Shown here: one piece after another, positions 45,492 to 56,369 of the stretch | Layout of the letters: every line of letters begins with the position of its first letter | Numbering within the stretch: the stretch's first letter is position 1 | Origin: Diabrotica undecimpunctata | Taxonomy: Eukaryota; Arthropoda; Insecta; Coleoptera; Chrysomelidae | NCBI RefSeq assembly: GCF_040954645.1 | Contig: NC_092804.1 | Location: 93,380,862 to 93,444,861 of the forward strand | DNA length: 64,000 nt | Reading direction: 5' to 3' | Made by a program: the position numbers and the translations under genes | The notes under the pieces: model-generated | Databases searched by the model: none | What the model was told of the DNA's origin: nothing | Seen by the model: only the letters and a program-made list of their open reading frames with translations

Positions 45492-46220
45492 ATGGGTACA
45501 TGCGCTGAGTGTAAAAACCAACTTGACTTAAATCAAGTTTTTGCTTGTGATGGATGCAGAACTGTGCTTTGTATGGAATGTGGTAATCTAACAGCATCTG
45601 AAGTTAAATGCATGCAGTTGAAAACGAAACGTAAACTAAAGTTTTTCTGTGAACAGTGTAAAGTGGGATTGCAGAAGGTACCAGCTCTGTTAAAAGAAGT
45701 GAGTGAGCTCAAGGAAAGTATAAATAAAATTCTACATAAGGAAAATGTCGCATCTGTTGCACCAGATATGGAGGATATTATTTCCGAAATGCTGGAGAGG
45801 CAGAATAGGGCTTCCAATATAGTTATATTTAATGTTAATGAATCTGTTAAAAATAATCAATCGGATCGTAATGCAGAGGACAAACAAGCGGTACTAAATA
45901 TTTTGACTGATTTTAATATTAACAAAAATAATATTAAACTATTTAGATTGGGAAAATTTGCTAACAGAACGAGACCCATTAAAGTAGTATTGAATATAGC
46001 TGAAGATGCTAAAACTGTTGTCAAAAATAAAAGATTAATTAAAGTGCCCGATGTCAGAATTTCCCTTGATCAAACAAAGGCCCAGCAAGAGTATTTCAAG
46101 AAAATCAAATTACAAGTAGATGGTATGGTTAAGAAAGGTGATCATTCTAAAACAATCAAATTCATTAATAATAAGCCTACAATAGTGAAAAAAGATGTAA
46201 TGTTATCTCAAAAAAACTAG
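45492..46220 (+). CDS. CR1/Jockey-like LINE ORF1 with PHD-like zinc finger
   Basis: ATG at 45492 is preferred to one 24 nt upstream because the Cys-rich domain starts there: MGTCAECKNQLDLNQVFAC, DGCRTVLCMECG, then FCEQCK, i.e. Cys pairs at residues 4/7, 19/22, 27/30, 53/56 resembling a PHD or RING-like C4 finger. A coiled coil (LLKEVSELKESINKIL) follows, then RASNIVIFNVNESV, a motif seen in ORF1 proteins of CR1-like insect LINEs, where it begins an RRM-like or CTD region. 242 codons, uninterrupted. It presumably binds element RNA. Confidence 0.8.
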   Translation: MGTCAECKNQLDLNQVFACDGCRTVLCMECGNLTASEVKCMQLKTKRKLKFFCEQCKVGLQKVPALLKEVSELKESINKILHKENVASVAPDMEDIISEMLERQNRASNIVIFNVNESVKNNQSDRNAEDKQAVLNILTDFNINKNNIKLFRLGKFANRTRPIKVVLNIAEDAKTVVKNKRLIKVPDVRISLDQTKAQQEYFKKIKLQVDGMVKKGDHSKTIKFINNKPTIVKKDVMLSQKN

Positions 46221-46276
46221 TAAGTAGCCCTAGTATATTATTTAATATTTATGTTTTATATTTAAATGCATAGAGC

Positions 46277-49225
46277 TTGTTAAACAAAATGGATCAAATC
46301 AAGTTAAGTCTGCTGTGTTATTGTCCTAAAATAATAGTGGTTAGCGAGGCTCGAGTTACAAGTGAAATTGAAGATTCTGAAATTGCTTTGTGTGGGTATA
46401 AGGTGATACGCTGCAATTCATCTAAACGATCTACAGGGGGTGTTGTACTATATGTTCAGGATAACCTTAAGTGTACTGCCGCTAAAACTTTTGTTAAAGA
46501 AGATAATTTTTGGTGTAAATTTATTAAAGTAGATATTGGTTCTTACAAGATTGTTTTGGGTGGCATGTATCATTCACCTTCTAGTTCTGATTCAGTATTT
46601 TTAGATAACTTAGAGCATATTTTTGATGAATTATTTAAAAGTAATGTCAATTGTATTTTAATTGGTGATTTTAATTTGGATTTTTTAAGTACTAGCTTCT
46701 ACACTCAGAAAATTAAAGCAATGTTTTTACAATGTGGCATTAAGCAGTTAGTAACAGAACCTACTAGAATTACGAATTTTAGTGAAACCTTAATTGATTA
46801 TGTTCTTGTTAATAATGATCTGGTTAGTTGTTTTGTTCATTCAACTCCCAAGTTGAGTGATCATTCAATAATATCGGTCAGTTTTAGTAATAGCTTTCAA
46901 AATTTTAATGTATCTAGTAAATGTTACAGATGTCTGAACGAGGAAAAAATATATCAAATCCAAATGAATTTACTTTCTTGTGATTGGGATTTAGATTGTA
47001 CTGATGTCAATACTATTTACAATGAAATTTTATCAAACAGTAAATAAAATAGCACCTATTCAAACATGTCAGATCAAAAGTAACATACCATGGTTTGATA
47101 ACGAAGTTAATAGTAAAATTAAAATTAGGGACAAATTATACAAAGCTTTTAAAACTGCTAACATAAATGATAGAAATGCCAAATGGGAGGATTTTAAAAG
47201 AACAAGAAATGTAGTTAATATGTTAAAAGCAAAAAAAGAACAATATTATTTTGATAAAATCGATAGGTATAAAAATAACTCTAAACCCTATTCATTCTAC
47301 AAATTCCCACTCGTCAATAGAACCACGTGTAAGCCAAACAGGGTCGTACTGATGTACGACCTATGTATCATATGATTTTTAAAAATATTTACTTTTGAAA
47401 CTGTTAGTGTAAGAATTTCTTGAAATTTAATCATTATATTAGGTACAATTAAACTAAACTCTAAAAAATAACACGACCAGTAAATAAATAACTTAACAAT
47501 AACTATAACATAAATATAACACAATATATTAACTTAAAAATCAACACGATACAATTAGAATTTAAAATGATGGCAAGTTGGGATCTGTAACATGAGAATC
47601 TGTCTCGCTTACGGTAATAAATTAAATTTTATAGCCTCTTGACGAATGAGACGGCGAATATCAACACGTGCTCATGTTTACTGATGGGAATTTGGTAAAC
47701 GAATAAACTTTAGACTTATGTGGAAAACGCTAAAAACACTAATTAACAATAATTGTCAAAAATTCCCTTATCGCATTGAATTTAAGGTTCAGAATCAGTT
47801 ATGCATTCTGAGTGACAAAGTTGAAATGGTGCGTCAGTTTGGTAAGTATTTCGTCTCTAGTATTCAGCAAATTATTGAAACTATCGACTCTGAAGAACTA
47901 TGGAGTTATGATAATCAGAATTTGTATCCTAGTAAACATGAATTTCGGTTACTGTCACTGAGCGACTTGGCAGTCATGGTTAAGTCGTTAGATAATAGAA
48001 GTAACATTAATGAAATACTAAACTCCAAAATATTAAAAGAGTTTTTTGTAACTTGTGGTCACGTTATCTTAAATTTTAATAAATACTTCTCTTAGATCAT
48101 CAAAAATTCCAGATTTATTAAAAATCAGTACAGTTGTTCCAATACCAAAAGTTAATAATACTATTAAGGCGGATGAATTTAGACCTATAAACATACTTCC
48201 GCCCATTGAGAAATTATTAGAATTGGTAGTATATGATCAAGTCATGGATCACATTGATAAAAATGAAATATTAATGAATACTCAGTCAGGTTTTCGTAAA
48301 AAGTATTCATGTGAAACTGCACTGCAACTTTCACTTTGTAAATTCAGGTCTGAATTGGACAATAATAATTATGTAGTAGTAGTAGTAGTATTCCTTGATT
48401 TAAAAATAGCGTTTGAAACTATTGATCGTAATATACTTCTCACTAAATTAGAAGGCTATGGTATTGGAGGAAATGTTCTTGAATGGTCTAAAGATTACTT
48501 ATTGAATAGAAAGCAACAAGTGAGGATTGATGATATTACTTCTTCTGCAATTAGTGTTAATATTGGGGTACCTCAAGGTAGTGTCTTAGGACCCCTTTTA
48601 TTTATATTGTATTTAAATGATATAAACTTGTTTGTTAAATGTGATTTCTTTAATTTGTATGCAGGTGACACCCTACTTGCCTGTTTTGATTCAAACTTAG
48701 AAAATGCTGTATCTAAAATGAACTCAGCATTGCAGTCTGTTAATAAATATTTAAAGATCAACAAACTAAAGTTAAATGTGTTAAAGACAAAGGCTATGAT
48801 AATGACAACGAAATTCAAATACTCAAATATTGATATTAATACTATTAATCTTCAAATTGACAATGGCAAAATAGAAATCATTACAACAATTAAGTACCTT
48901 GGTTTTAAATTGGATAATTTATTGTCTTTTAATGACCATTTTAATTACCTATTAAAAAAGATTTCTAAAAAATTATACTTTTTTCAAGAATATCTAAAAA
49001 TTTGTCAACTGCAACTAAAATTACAGTTTTTAATGCGATTATTCAACCTCACTTCGATTTTTGCTCGTCAGTTATTTTTCTCTTCGATTTAAATCAATCG
49101 GCCCAGTTGCAAAAATTACAAAATCGTGGAATGAGAATCATTATTGGTGGAAACAGATATACACCTATACCAACAATGCTTAGCATGCTTCAGTGGGTTT
49201 TAGTTCAACAAGGTCTCAAGGCGTG
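46277..49225 (+). pseudogene. CR1/Jockey-like LINE ORF2 with mutated catalytic motif
   Basis: Endonuclease 46277-47047: KIIVVSEARVTSEIEDSEI, GDFNLDFLSTSFYTQKIKA, LIDYVLVNNDLVSCF, LSDHSIISV. A frame change at about 47040 leads to SNIPWFDNEVNSKIKIRDKLY. An insertion (47298-47700) interrupts the linker. The RT has EFRPINILPPIEKLLE, VFLDLKIAFETIDRNIL, GVPQGSVLGPLLFILYLND and, at the catalytic site, NLYAGDTLLACFDSN, where YADD would be expected: the first Asp of the pair is Gly. A (GTA)n run gives six valines before FLDL. A further frame change lies at about 49000, and the copy is cut at 49225. Confidence 0.85.
47298..47700. mobile_element. Approx. 400-bp insertion with short inverted ends
   Basis: CAAATTCCCACTCGT near 47299 and the reverse complement of CTGATGGGAATTTGGT near 47683 share CAAATTCCCA. 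The segment interrupts an otherwise continuous LINE ORF2 linker (KPYSFYK before, MWKTLKTLINNN after) and has no coding content. AACCACGTGT and CAACACGTG recur near the two ends. A MITE is likely. TSD not determined. Confidence 0.5.
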
Positions 49226-49227
49226 AT

Positions 49228-49440
49228 ATGCCTGTTACATAAAAAAGGTGACCAGCTCCAGTGTGACAACTATAGAGGTATAACCCTGTTAACAACTGCT
49301 TACAAAATAGTAGCAATATTCTCTATGAAAGGGTGCAAGTTTACACAGTGGGCATAGTTGGTAAATATCAAGCTGGATTCACTCCAGAAAAATCAACAAT
49401 TGACCAGATTCATTCAATATTACATATTGACATCTATATA
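49228..49440 (+). pseudogene. RTE-like LINE RT fragment (left part, interrupted)
   Basis: Encodes [20 protein letters not shown] and, after frame changes, VGKYQAGFTPEKSTIDQIHSI. The following RT motif (HLFVDFKAAYDSVKRAV) resumes at 52540, 3 kb later. A CR1/Jockey-like LINE sits in between. Confidence 0.7.
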
Positions 49441-50315
49441 AATCAAATGTGTTCGAGGGTCACTTCAGTGACCATAAAGTATTTTCACTTAGTGTAAATT
49501 TGCAAGCCAATAAAGTATCGAAAAAAGATAAAAAACCCATCAGTTACAGGGATATGTCAGATGAAAATATGCTGATGTTTAAAGCAGGGATTTCTTCTAC
49601 AGTTTTTGATGAAGTTTATTCACAATTGAATGTTGAATATGCCACAAATTCATTTGTTAGCATTTTAGATTACAATCTAAATTTATATTGTCCAATAAAA
49701 ACACGGTATAAAGCACTCAAAACAAATAAGGCTACATGGGTAACAAATGAGGTAAGACACGCTAGTGAAAAACTAAAAAATCTACACTGGATAGCAAAAA
49801 ATATAGGGAGTCTCGAGTCTCAAGATACCTATAAACAGGCAAAAAAAGAATATAATTCTCTATTAATAAATACTAAAAAAACTTTCATAGTGACTTAATT
49901 AATCAATCTTACAATATACCAAAAACAATTTGGAATTTAGTAAACAGTGAAACTGGTAGGCAAAAGAACAGGTCTGATATTATTCTACATTATGATAATA
50001 AAATTATTACCAAGTCTTGTGATATTGCTAATTCATTTGCCTCATATTTTGCTACAATTACAGAATACAATCTTCAAACTCATTTTGGCACATCGTTACC
50101 TTCTTCTTGTACTACTTCAAAAATGTGTAACAAAACATTTTTCTTTTTACCCGTAACTCCAGTTGAAATAAAAAATATAATCGATCAACTAAAAAATAAG
50201 CCTAGTACTGGTATTGATAACATATCTGTAAAAATAATAAAACTGATAAGTAATCATATATCGATTCCTTTAACTCATTTAGTTAATCTCTCAATAACAG
50301 GTTGTATACAACAGA

Positions 50316-51473
50316 ATGTTAAATTTTATAGAAGAATACAATTTATTAACTCCAACCCAACACGGCTTTAGATCAAAAAAGTCAACACTCACGGCTGCAT
50401 GCAGCTTGTTTGAGCGTATTTATGATGAATTGGATAGTAGAAACCACGTGGCAGGACTATTTTTTGATCTATCACGTGCTTTTGACTGCTTAGACATAAC
50501 ATTTATTCACAATAAATTATATAACGTTGGTTTTAGAGGGATATTTCTAGAATGGATAATAAATTTCTTAAGTGACAGGAAGAGTGTTGTTAAGATGAAA
50601 GAATCAAGCTCAGAACCATACACGACAAATAAAGGAGTACCACAGGGATCCGTGCTGGGACCATTATTATTCCTAATTTTTATTAATGACCTACCAGATC
50701 ACATAAGGGCACTTATAATATCAATGTTTGCTGATGATACCTCGTTAATAGTCTCTGCACGTACACTAGAGGAATTAAAAATGACAATGAAGACTGTTGT
50801 TGACTGCTTTATACGCTGGTGTAATACCAACAGACTAATATTAAACATTGACAAGACGCAAATTATTTATTTTCATTCATACAACTCATCTAAATATGAC
50901 TATATCTTAACCATCCACGATAGAAACAATATGTTATCTTCCACTCACTCTACAAAGTTTTTGGGTGTATTCATTGATTGTAATCTCAAATGGTCAGAGC
51001 AAGTGAATTCAGTGAACATGAAATTGAATAAAGCTTTTTATGCTATATCTAGAATTAAAAACACACTACCCATCTCGGCATTAATGAACATTTATTATAG
51101 CCTTGCTTACAGCCACATGTGCTACAATGTAATTTTGTGGGGGAACTCAGTAGATAGTAACAAAGTGTTCATTAACCAAAAAAAAATTATCCGTAAAATT
51201 TTTAATTTGGATTATCAACAGTCCTGTAAACCAGTTTTTATTAAACATCAAATTTTAACTTTCTACTGCCTATATATCTATAAATCTTTACTTTATGTCA
51301 AAGAGGAAATCAATACATTTCCAGTAAATTCAGACAATCACTACTACAACACAAGAGGTGCTGAATCTTTACGAGTTCCTAAACACAGAACATCCAAATT
51401 TCAAAATTGCTTCAGATATATGGGACTGACCTTATACAATCATCATCTCGGCATTAATGAACGTTTATTATAG
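50316..51473 (+). pseudogene. Reverse transcriptase ORF of the inserted CR1/Jockey-like LINE
   Basis: A 385-codon frame with all palm motifs: FDLSRAFDCLD, KGVPQGSVLGPLL, FADDTSL, then LNIDKTQIIYFHS, THSTKFLGVFIDCNLKW and the C-terminal SLAYSHMCYNVILWGNSV. It ends artificially (NHHLGINERLL stop) because the next 373-bp unit shifts the frame by +1. Without the triplication the frame would reach 52309. Confidence 0.8.
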
Positions 51474-52189
51474 CCTTGCTTACAGCCACATGTGCTACAA
51501 TGTAATTTTGTGGGGGAACTCAGTAGATAGTAACAAAGTGTTCATTAACCAAAAAAAAATTATCCGTAAAATTTTTAATTTGGATTATCAACAGTCCTGT
51601 AAACCAGTTTTTATTAAACATCAAATTTTAACTTTCTACTGCCTATATATCTATAAATCTTTACTTTATGTCAAAGAGGAAATCAATACATTTCCAGTAA
51701 ATTCAGACAATCACTACTACAACACAAGAGGTGCTGAATCTTTACGAGTTCCTAAACACAGAACATCCAAATTTCAAAATTGCTTCAGATATATGGGACT
51801 GACCTTATACAATCATCATCTCGGCATTAATGAACGTTTATTATAGCCTTGCTTACAGCCACATGTGCTACAATGTAATTTTGTGGGGGAACTCAGTAGA
51901 TAGTAACAAAGTGTTCATTAACCAAAAAAAAATTATCCGTAAAATTTTTAATTTGGATTATCAACAGTCCTGTAAACCAGTTTTTATTAAACATCAAATT
52001 TTAACTTTCTACTGCCTATATATCTATAAATCTTTACTTTATGTCAAAGAGGAAATCAATACATTTCCAGTAAATTCAGACAATCACTACTACAACACAA
52101 GAGGTGCTGAATCTTTACGAGTTCCTAAACACAGAACATCCAAATTTCAAAATTGCTTCAGATATATGGGACTGACCTTATACAATCAT
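51071..52189 (+). repeat. Three tandem copies of a 373-bp segment
   Basis: Units start CATCTCGGCATTAATGAAC at 51071, 51444 and 51817 and end TTATACAATCAT. The only difference I see is A/G in ATGAACATT (unit 1) versus ATGAACGTT (units 2, 3). Each unit covers the C-terminal coding region of the LINE. 373 is not a multiple of three, so the frame is broken at each junction. CAT is shared at the junctions. Confidence 0.9.
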
Positions 52190-52483
52190 TTGCCAAAAAC
52201 TGTGAAAGAAATACCACTTATCTCTAAATTTAAAAAAAATGTTAAAGATTTACTCTTAAGAAAAGCATATTATTCTATAAATGAATATCTTGAGGACAAA
52301 CTGCAATAGCTTCATATTTTACTTGTAAAAATGTTATTTTATATATTTTATGTTTTGTCAATTTTTCTTTACTGTGAATATTGTATTATACACATTAATG
52401 TTTTTTATACCAAATTCTGTAGTGACGTATCCTATACATTTACTTTGAATGTCTTAAAGGATCAATAAAGATGACTATGACTA

Positions 52484-53640
52484 ATAAGACAGATTCTCAA
52501 GAAAACATTAGAATTCAATATTGAAACCCATCACCTATTCGTCGACTTCAAGGCCGCATACGACAGTGTCAAGAGAGCAGTGCTATACCAATCAATGCAT
52601 GAGTTTGGTATACCAGAGAAACTTATTCGATTAACGAGAATGACAATGTCTAACTTAGAAGCCACTGTTAGAATACAAGGAGAGAATTCTAGATCCTTTC
52701 AGATAAAGGATGGACTCAGACTCTGGCTTGCCTCCTATTTAATATTGCCTTAGAAAAGGCAGTCCGAAATACACGAATTAGGGATGGCGGTACTATTTAC
52801 AATAGATCGATACAAGTCTTAGCATATGCTGATGACATTGACATAATAGGGCGGAGCAAGCGAGATGTTGAGCAATATCTCCTAGAATTGGAAACAGCGG
52901 CGAAACAGGTCAGTCTAGGCATCAACGAAGACAAAACCAAGTACATGTTGGTCACAAAGGATCCGATAGCAAATGAGGAACGAGAAACAGTCTTTGGAAG
53001 TCATACCTTTGGATGTGTTGACAACTTCACATACCTTGGGTCACTATTGACTGCTACCAATAAAACAAGCGAAGAAATCAAAAGACGAATAAATCTTACA
53101 AATAGGGCATACTATGGACTCCAAAAGCATTTCCACTTAAGAAACATTCAAAGAAGAACTTAAATTATTATATACAAAACATTGCTGAGGCCAGTCCTCA
53201 CATATGGAGCAGAAACATGGACTCTAACGCAGAAAGATGAAAGACTTTTGGGAATATTTGAGCGTAAAATACTCCACAAAATATTTGGAGCTATAAACGA
53301 CCAAGGGCAGTGGCGCAGAAGATATAATTTTGAATTGTATCAGCTCTTTGATGAGCCAGATGTCATAACGTTCATTAAAACACAGCGACTTAGATGGGCT
53401 GGACACATAATACGAATGCCAGAAAATATGATTGCTAAAAAGCTAACCACAGGAACACCTGTAGGAAGAAGAAGCAAAGGCCGACCGCGAATTAGGTGGT
53501 TAGATGAAGTTGAAACTGACTTACGGATATTAAAAATCAGAAGATGGCAACATGTTGCCAGAAACCGAACAGAATGGCGACGAATCTTAGAGCAGGCCAA
53601 GATCCACAGAGGATTGTCGAGCCGAAGATGATGATGATGT
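52484..53640 (+). pseudogene. RTE-like LINE, RT and C-terminal part (right part)
   Basis: RT: HLFVDFKAAYDSVKRAVLYQ (first Asp), IKDGLR with a frame break where CLxSPxLFN is expected, SIQVLAYADDIDIIGRSKRD (catalytic YADD), GSHTFGCVDNFTYLGSLLT. C-terminal: LRPVLTYGAETWTLTQKDE, RTQRLRWAGHIIRMPE-like sequence and GRRSKGRPRIRWLDEVETD. It ends LSSRR and a GATGATGATG run (about 53629). Only a few breaks, so it is among the younger LINEs here. Confidence 0.85.
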
Positions 53641-54035
53641 ATGTTATGGATGCAAGACATGGGTGATGGCAGAAGACACAAAACGAAAGCTGGAAGTCTT
53701 TGAAAGAAAAGTCCTAAGAAAGATATTTTGAACCTATTAACAAAACGGAGTATGGAGATCCAGGTACAGCCATGAACTTTACCAACTGTTCAAAGAGGCA
53801 CCAATCTCAGAACTTGTTAAACTTCAGTGACTTCCATGGGCTGATCATGTAGTGAGAATGGAGACTGAAAGATTGCCAAAAAGAGTCCTAGATAGTAAAA
53901 TGCAGGGCTCAAGACCAAAAGGAATGCCACAGAAAAGGTGGAGGATGAAGTGGCAGCGGACACACAAAATTTGCTAGACATGAGAACCTGGAGAAGATCA
54001 GTGAGAGAGAGGGAGTAGACCTAATAATAGAAATA
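53641..54035 (+). pseudogene. Second RTE-like LINE C-terminal fragment
   Basis: CKTWVMAEDTKRKLEVFERK, RSRYSHELYQLFKEAPISEL, VVRMETERLPKRVLDSKMQG, PQKRWRMKW. It follows directly after the previous element's GATGATGATG end. A different subfamily from the preceding element. Confidence 0.7.
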
Positions 54036-54830
54036 ATAACAATTTTTGTATCTGAAAAAATATACACAGCATTTAAATTAAATAAGTTGAGGGTATTTCC
54101 AGTGAATCCCAAAAAGAGTAGTAACAAAAAATATGGTATACTTGCATGCAAAGGTTCATGAATAGTCTTTTTTGTTTTAAAGATATTTACTTGGTTTCAT
54201 ACCTTATCCCAACCCTGTATATATAGTATGTATTAGCATCTTTGTTAATAGAAGATTTAAAAAGGTTATTATATTTGCTTGTTTTGGTATATATGAAAGA
54301 AAGTAGCTCTCAAAATTAGAAAAATTGATACTATAGAACAGGTATTGTCAAAAGTTCCTGTGACAAAGTCAAATATAAAGTTTTCAAAAAATTTGAGAGG
54401 TCATCTCATACTAGTTTTAGCTGCCATCAGTATTAACAGTTTTTATTTGTTATTGTTAAGTTATTTATGTTTTTGAGAGTACTTTTATATTAAAATAATT
54501 TGACTGATGTTTAAAATTTTGCAAATAAATTGTTAACTTTGATTTTCATCAAATTGATTACTATGATTGTCACCTAGAGAAAAAACATTTTGTAAAAAAT
54601 ACTCACAATTTAAATATTCTTGTATGTTTTTAATTTACAGAAAAGTTACATTGTTTGTTTAACTATTAGGAGTGATAAAAATTAATACCTTAATATCTAA
54701 TCTGATATACATAAACATATAGAATCCATTAACTGTTCATATAAAACAAATCACATTTTTATTTGTTTAAACCAATTATTGTAATACTGTTGCAATTCTG
54801 TAACGAACTACATTTGATTTCAATTTGATA
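54036..54830. other. AT-rich stretch between LINE remains and VMA21
   Basis: No coding seen on either strand; in particular no further NSUN5 exon was found on the minus strand. Confidence 0.45.
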
Positions 54831-54833
54831 ACA

Positions 54834-54839
54834 TTTATT
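54834..54839 (-). terminator. Polyadenylation signal of VMA21
   Basis: AATAAA on the minus strand, about 80 nt after the VMA21 stop codon, at the expected distance for a short 3' UTR. Confidence 0.6.
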
Positions 54840-54918
54840 CACAAGAATATAATTATTAGCTAATAATATTTGCCACATTATTTCAAAAGGTATGATAGTT
54901 TCTATGAAATAAGATAAA

Positions 54919-55242
54919 TTATTGTTGTTTTTTATCTTGACTTTCTTCTTTTATAACATTTCCTTTTTCATCATAATCTGGCTCTAAGTAAGCAATATAT
55001 GCATATGCTACAATAATCAAGTTTACAGTTACAACACTGAAAAGAACTGACCAAACAGTGTTAGTAAAACCTATCACATCAAAATGCTCCTGCAATATGT
55101 ACTTAGTTCCAAAAAAAACAAAAAAAGGTAATGTAAACATCAAAACACTGAAAAACATAAGTTTTCCTAGCGCTGTTGCTGCTTGTTTTGTTTGTAGAGG
55201 CAAAAGTGATTCATTTGATCTTAGTTCACTCTGATCAGCCAT
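54919..55242 (-). CDS. VMA21: VMA21, V-ATPase assembly factor of the ER membrane
   Basis: 107 codons, one exon, start at 55242 (MADQSELRSNESLLPLQTKQ); the ORF is open further upstream, but an acceptor (TTTCTTTTTCAG|AAGT) falls 4 nt before this ATG. VMA21 is a small two-pass ER protein needed to assemble the Vo sector of the vacuolar H+-ATPase. Two hydrophobic segments are visible: LGKLMFFSVLMFTLPFFVFF (about 26-45) and VWSVLFSVVTVNLIIVAYAY (about 64-83), with a short luminal loop between. The tail is charged (EPDYDEKGNVIKEES) and ends KKQQ, a dilysine ER-retrieval type signal like that of yeast Vma21. Length fits the family (about 100 residues). It appears intact. Confidence 0.9.
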   Translation of the reverse strand: MADQSELRSNESLLPLQTKQAATALGKLMFFSVLMFTLPFFVFFGTKYILQEHFDVIGFTNTVWSVLFSVVTVNLIIVAYAYIAYLEPDYDEKGNVIKEESQDKKQQ

Positions 55243-55250
55243 ACTTCTGA
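55243..55250 (-). promoter_or_regulatory. Splice acceptor just before the VMA21 start codon
   Basis: Minus strand TTTTGCTTTCTTTTTCAG|AAGTATGGCT: a long pyrimidine tract and CAG, four bases before the ATG. The closest upstream donor is only 26 nt away (NSUN5 exon 2, GTAATA at 55272), too short for a normal intron, so the acceptor should pair with a donor further upstream, such as 55592. Confidence 0.6.
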
Positions 55251-55272
55251 AAAAGAAAGCAAAATATATTAC

Positions 55273-55715
55273 CTTTGTGTTCAATTTCTTTAACCTTAGA
55301 GTCACTTAAATGTGCTTTAAATATTTGTTCATATGCACGAATTGTATTTTCGGGCTTGCTCTGTCCTGGAAGGTACATTTTACCCCATAATAATTCCACT
55401 ATTAAAACTTTTGCCAGCCATGGGTTAAACTTAGTTTCTTTAATTAAAAGCTGTGATCTCTTTAATAGAGTTTCTATTTCCACATATTTTTGAAAAAGTG
55501 TCGATACAAGTGCATATATAGCTTTGATATTCTAAAAAGGTCGGATATTATAATTTGTAAAATAAAGTGAAGTTCATAACCTCAATACTCACAGGATGCT
55601 TTTTTTTCTTCTCATATACAAGTGTTTTTATACTTCCTATTCCTTCGCCCACTTCTTTAGCTACCTCAGCAGCTACTTTATACAAACGAGGAACTTTAAC
55701 AGAATGAATTTTCAT
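55273..55715 (-). CDS. NSUN5: NSUN5 N-terminal exons (28S rRNA cytosine-C5 methyltransferase), partial
   Basis: Exon 1 (55715-55593, 41 codons, MKIHSVKVPRLYKVAAEVAK) ends phase 0 at GTGAGT. Intron 1 is 55592-55532 (61 nt, ends TTTTTAG). Exon 2 (55531-55273) encodes NIKAIYALVSTLFQKYVEIE, LIKETKFNPWLAKVLIVELL and EQIFKAHLSDSKVKEIEHK, ending at a GTAATA donor. This is the N-terminal helical domain of NSUN5, which methylates a conserved cytosine in helix 70 of large-subunit rRNA. The SAM-dependent methyltransferase domain and its Cys residues are not found anywhere in the window, so the gene is split by a long intron, broken by transposons, or misassembled. Confidence 0.8.
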
Positions 55716-56369
55716 ATTTACCTCTTATATTTCTAATTTCTTGTAAACTCCTTAACATTAAAAAAAATTGCTTCTGAGTTTAGATAGATTTAGATCGCCA
55801 CATGTCACGTAAAACTGTGTTCGTTGTTCGTGTTCATGGTACAATGATGAATGAATGAAGAATGAATACACAAGGTATGATATTGCGCATGACATTTGAC
55901 AGCTGACCCAGGAGTGTGACGTAGTCAAGACCGCTCGAACCCATTATACAGCTTAACATACACATTAATTTTGAAATTATGGTCAGAAAATGATCTAATT
56001 TTTTTTTTAAATAGTTTGTTTTGGTTATAATTGAATAAAAAATATATTTTCAGTAGCGTAAAACCTTTACTTTTCCTAGGGATTCGGGCGAAATATTTAT
56101 TTTTGTTTTCATACATATACTATAAAAGATTTTCATAAAGGCTGATTTATAAACTTTACGTTGGCGTTGGCGCTGGCGCTGACGTTCGCGCTACAACATG
56201 GTCAAATGGTAAATTCGTATGTCTATTTATAAACATCGTTCGCCGTTGGCGCTGGCGTTCGGTTCCGTTCAAGATGAACCAACTTTATCTTTTGCCGTTG
56301 GCCGTTGTAGCATAGAATACACCTACCCTTCTGTGGTTGTAGTCACGATCACAGAAAATAAAAAAAACT
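55716..56369. other. Upstream region of NSUN5 with a GGCG-repeat transposon end
   Basis: Probable promoter/5' UTR side of NSUN5 (55716 to about 55900), no clear core promoter. From about 56140 to 56290 there is a run of GTTGGCGTTGGCGCTGGCGC and, 80 bp later, GTTGGCGCTGGCGTTCG, each preceded by TTTATAAAC, which looks like an incomplete MITE with repeated subterminal motifs. Confidence 0.4.

Larger units (their letters stand above)
49441..52480 (+). mobile_element. 5'-truncated CR1/Jockey-like LINE inserted in an RTE-like LINE
   Basis: Starts in the endonuclease end (GHFSDHKVFSLSVNL) and continues through linker ATWVTNEVRHASEKLKNL and IKNIIDQLKNKPSTGIDNIS. A deletion at about 50310-50330 removed the first RT motifs. 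It resumes with EYNLLTPTQHGFRSKKSTL, GLFFDLSRAFDCLDITFI, GVPQGSVLGPLLFLIFIND and SMFADDTSLIVSA (intact FADD). The 3' region is a 373-bp triplication (see separate entry). The protein end NEYLEDKLQ is at 52309, followed by a 3' UTR and AATAAAGATGACTATGACTA at about 52460-52480. Confidence 0.85.

Noticed and set aside
55235..55272. A 26-nt intron joining NSUN5 exon 2 to the VMA21 exon
   Set aside because: Far below the minimum size of spliceosomal introns in insects; the donor and acceptor are better explained as belonging to different, alternative introns.
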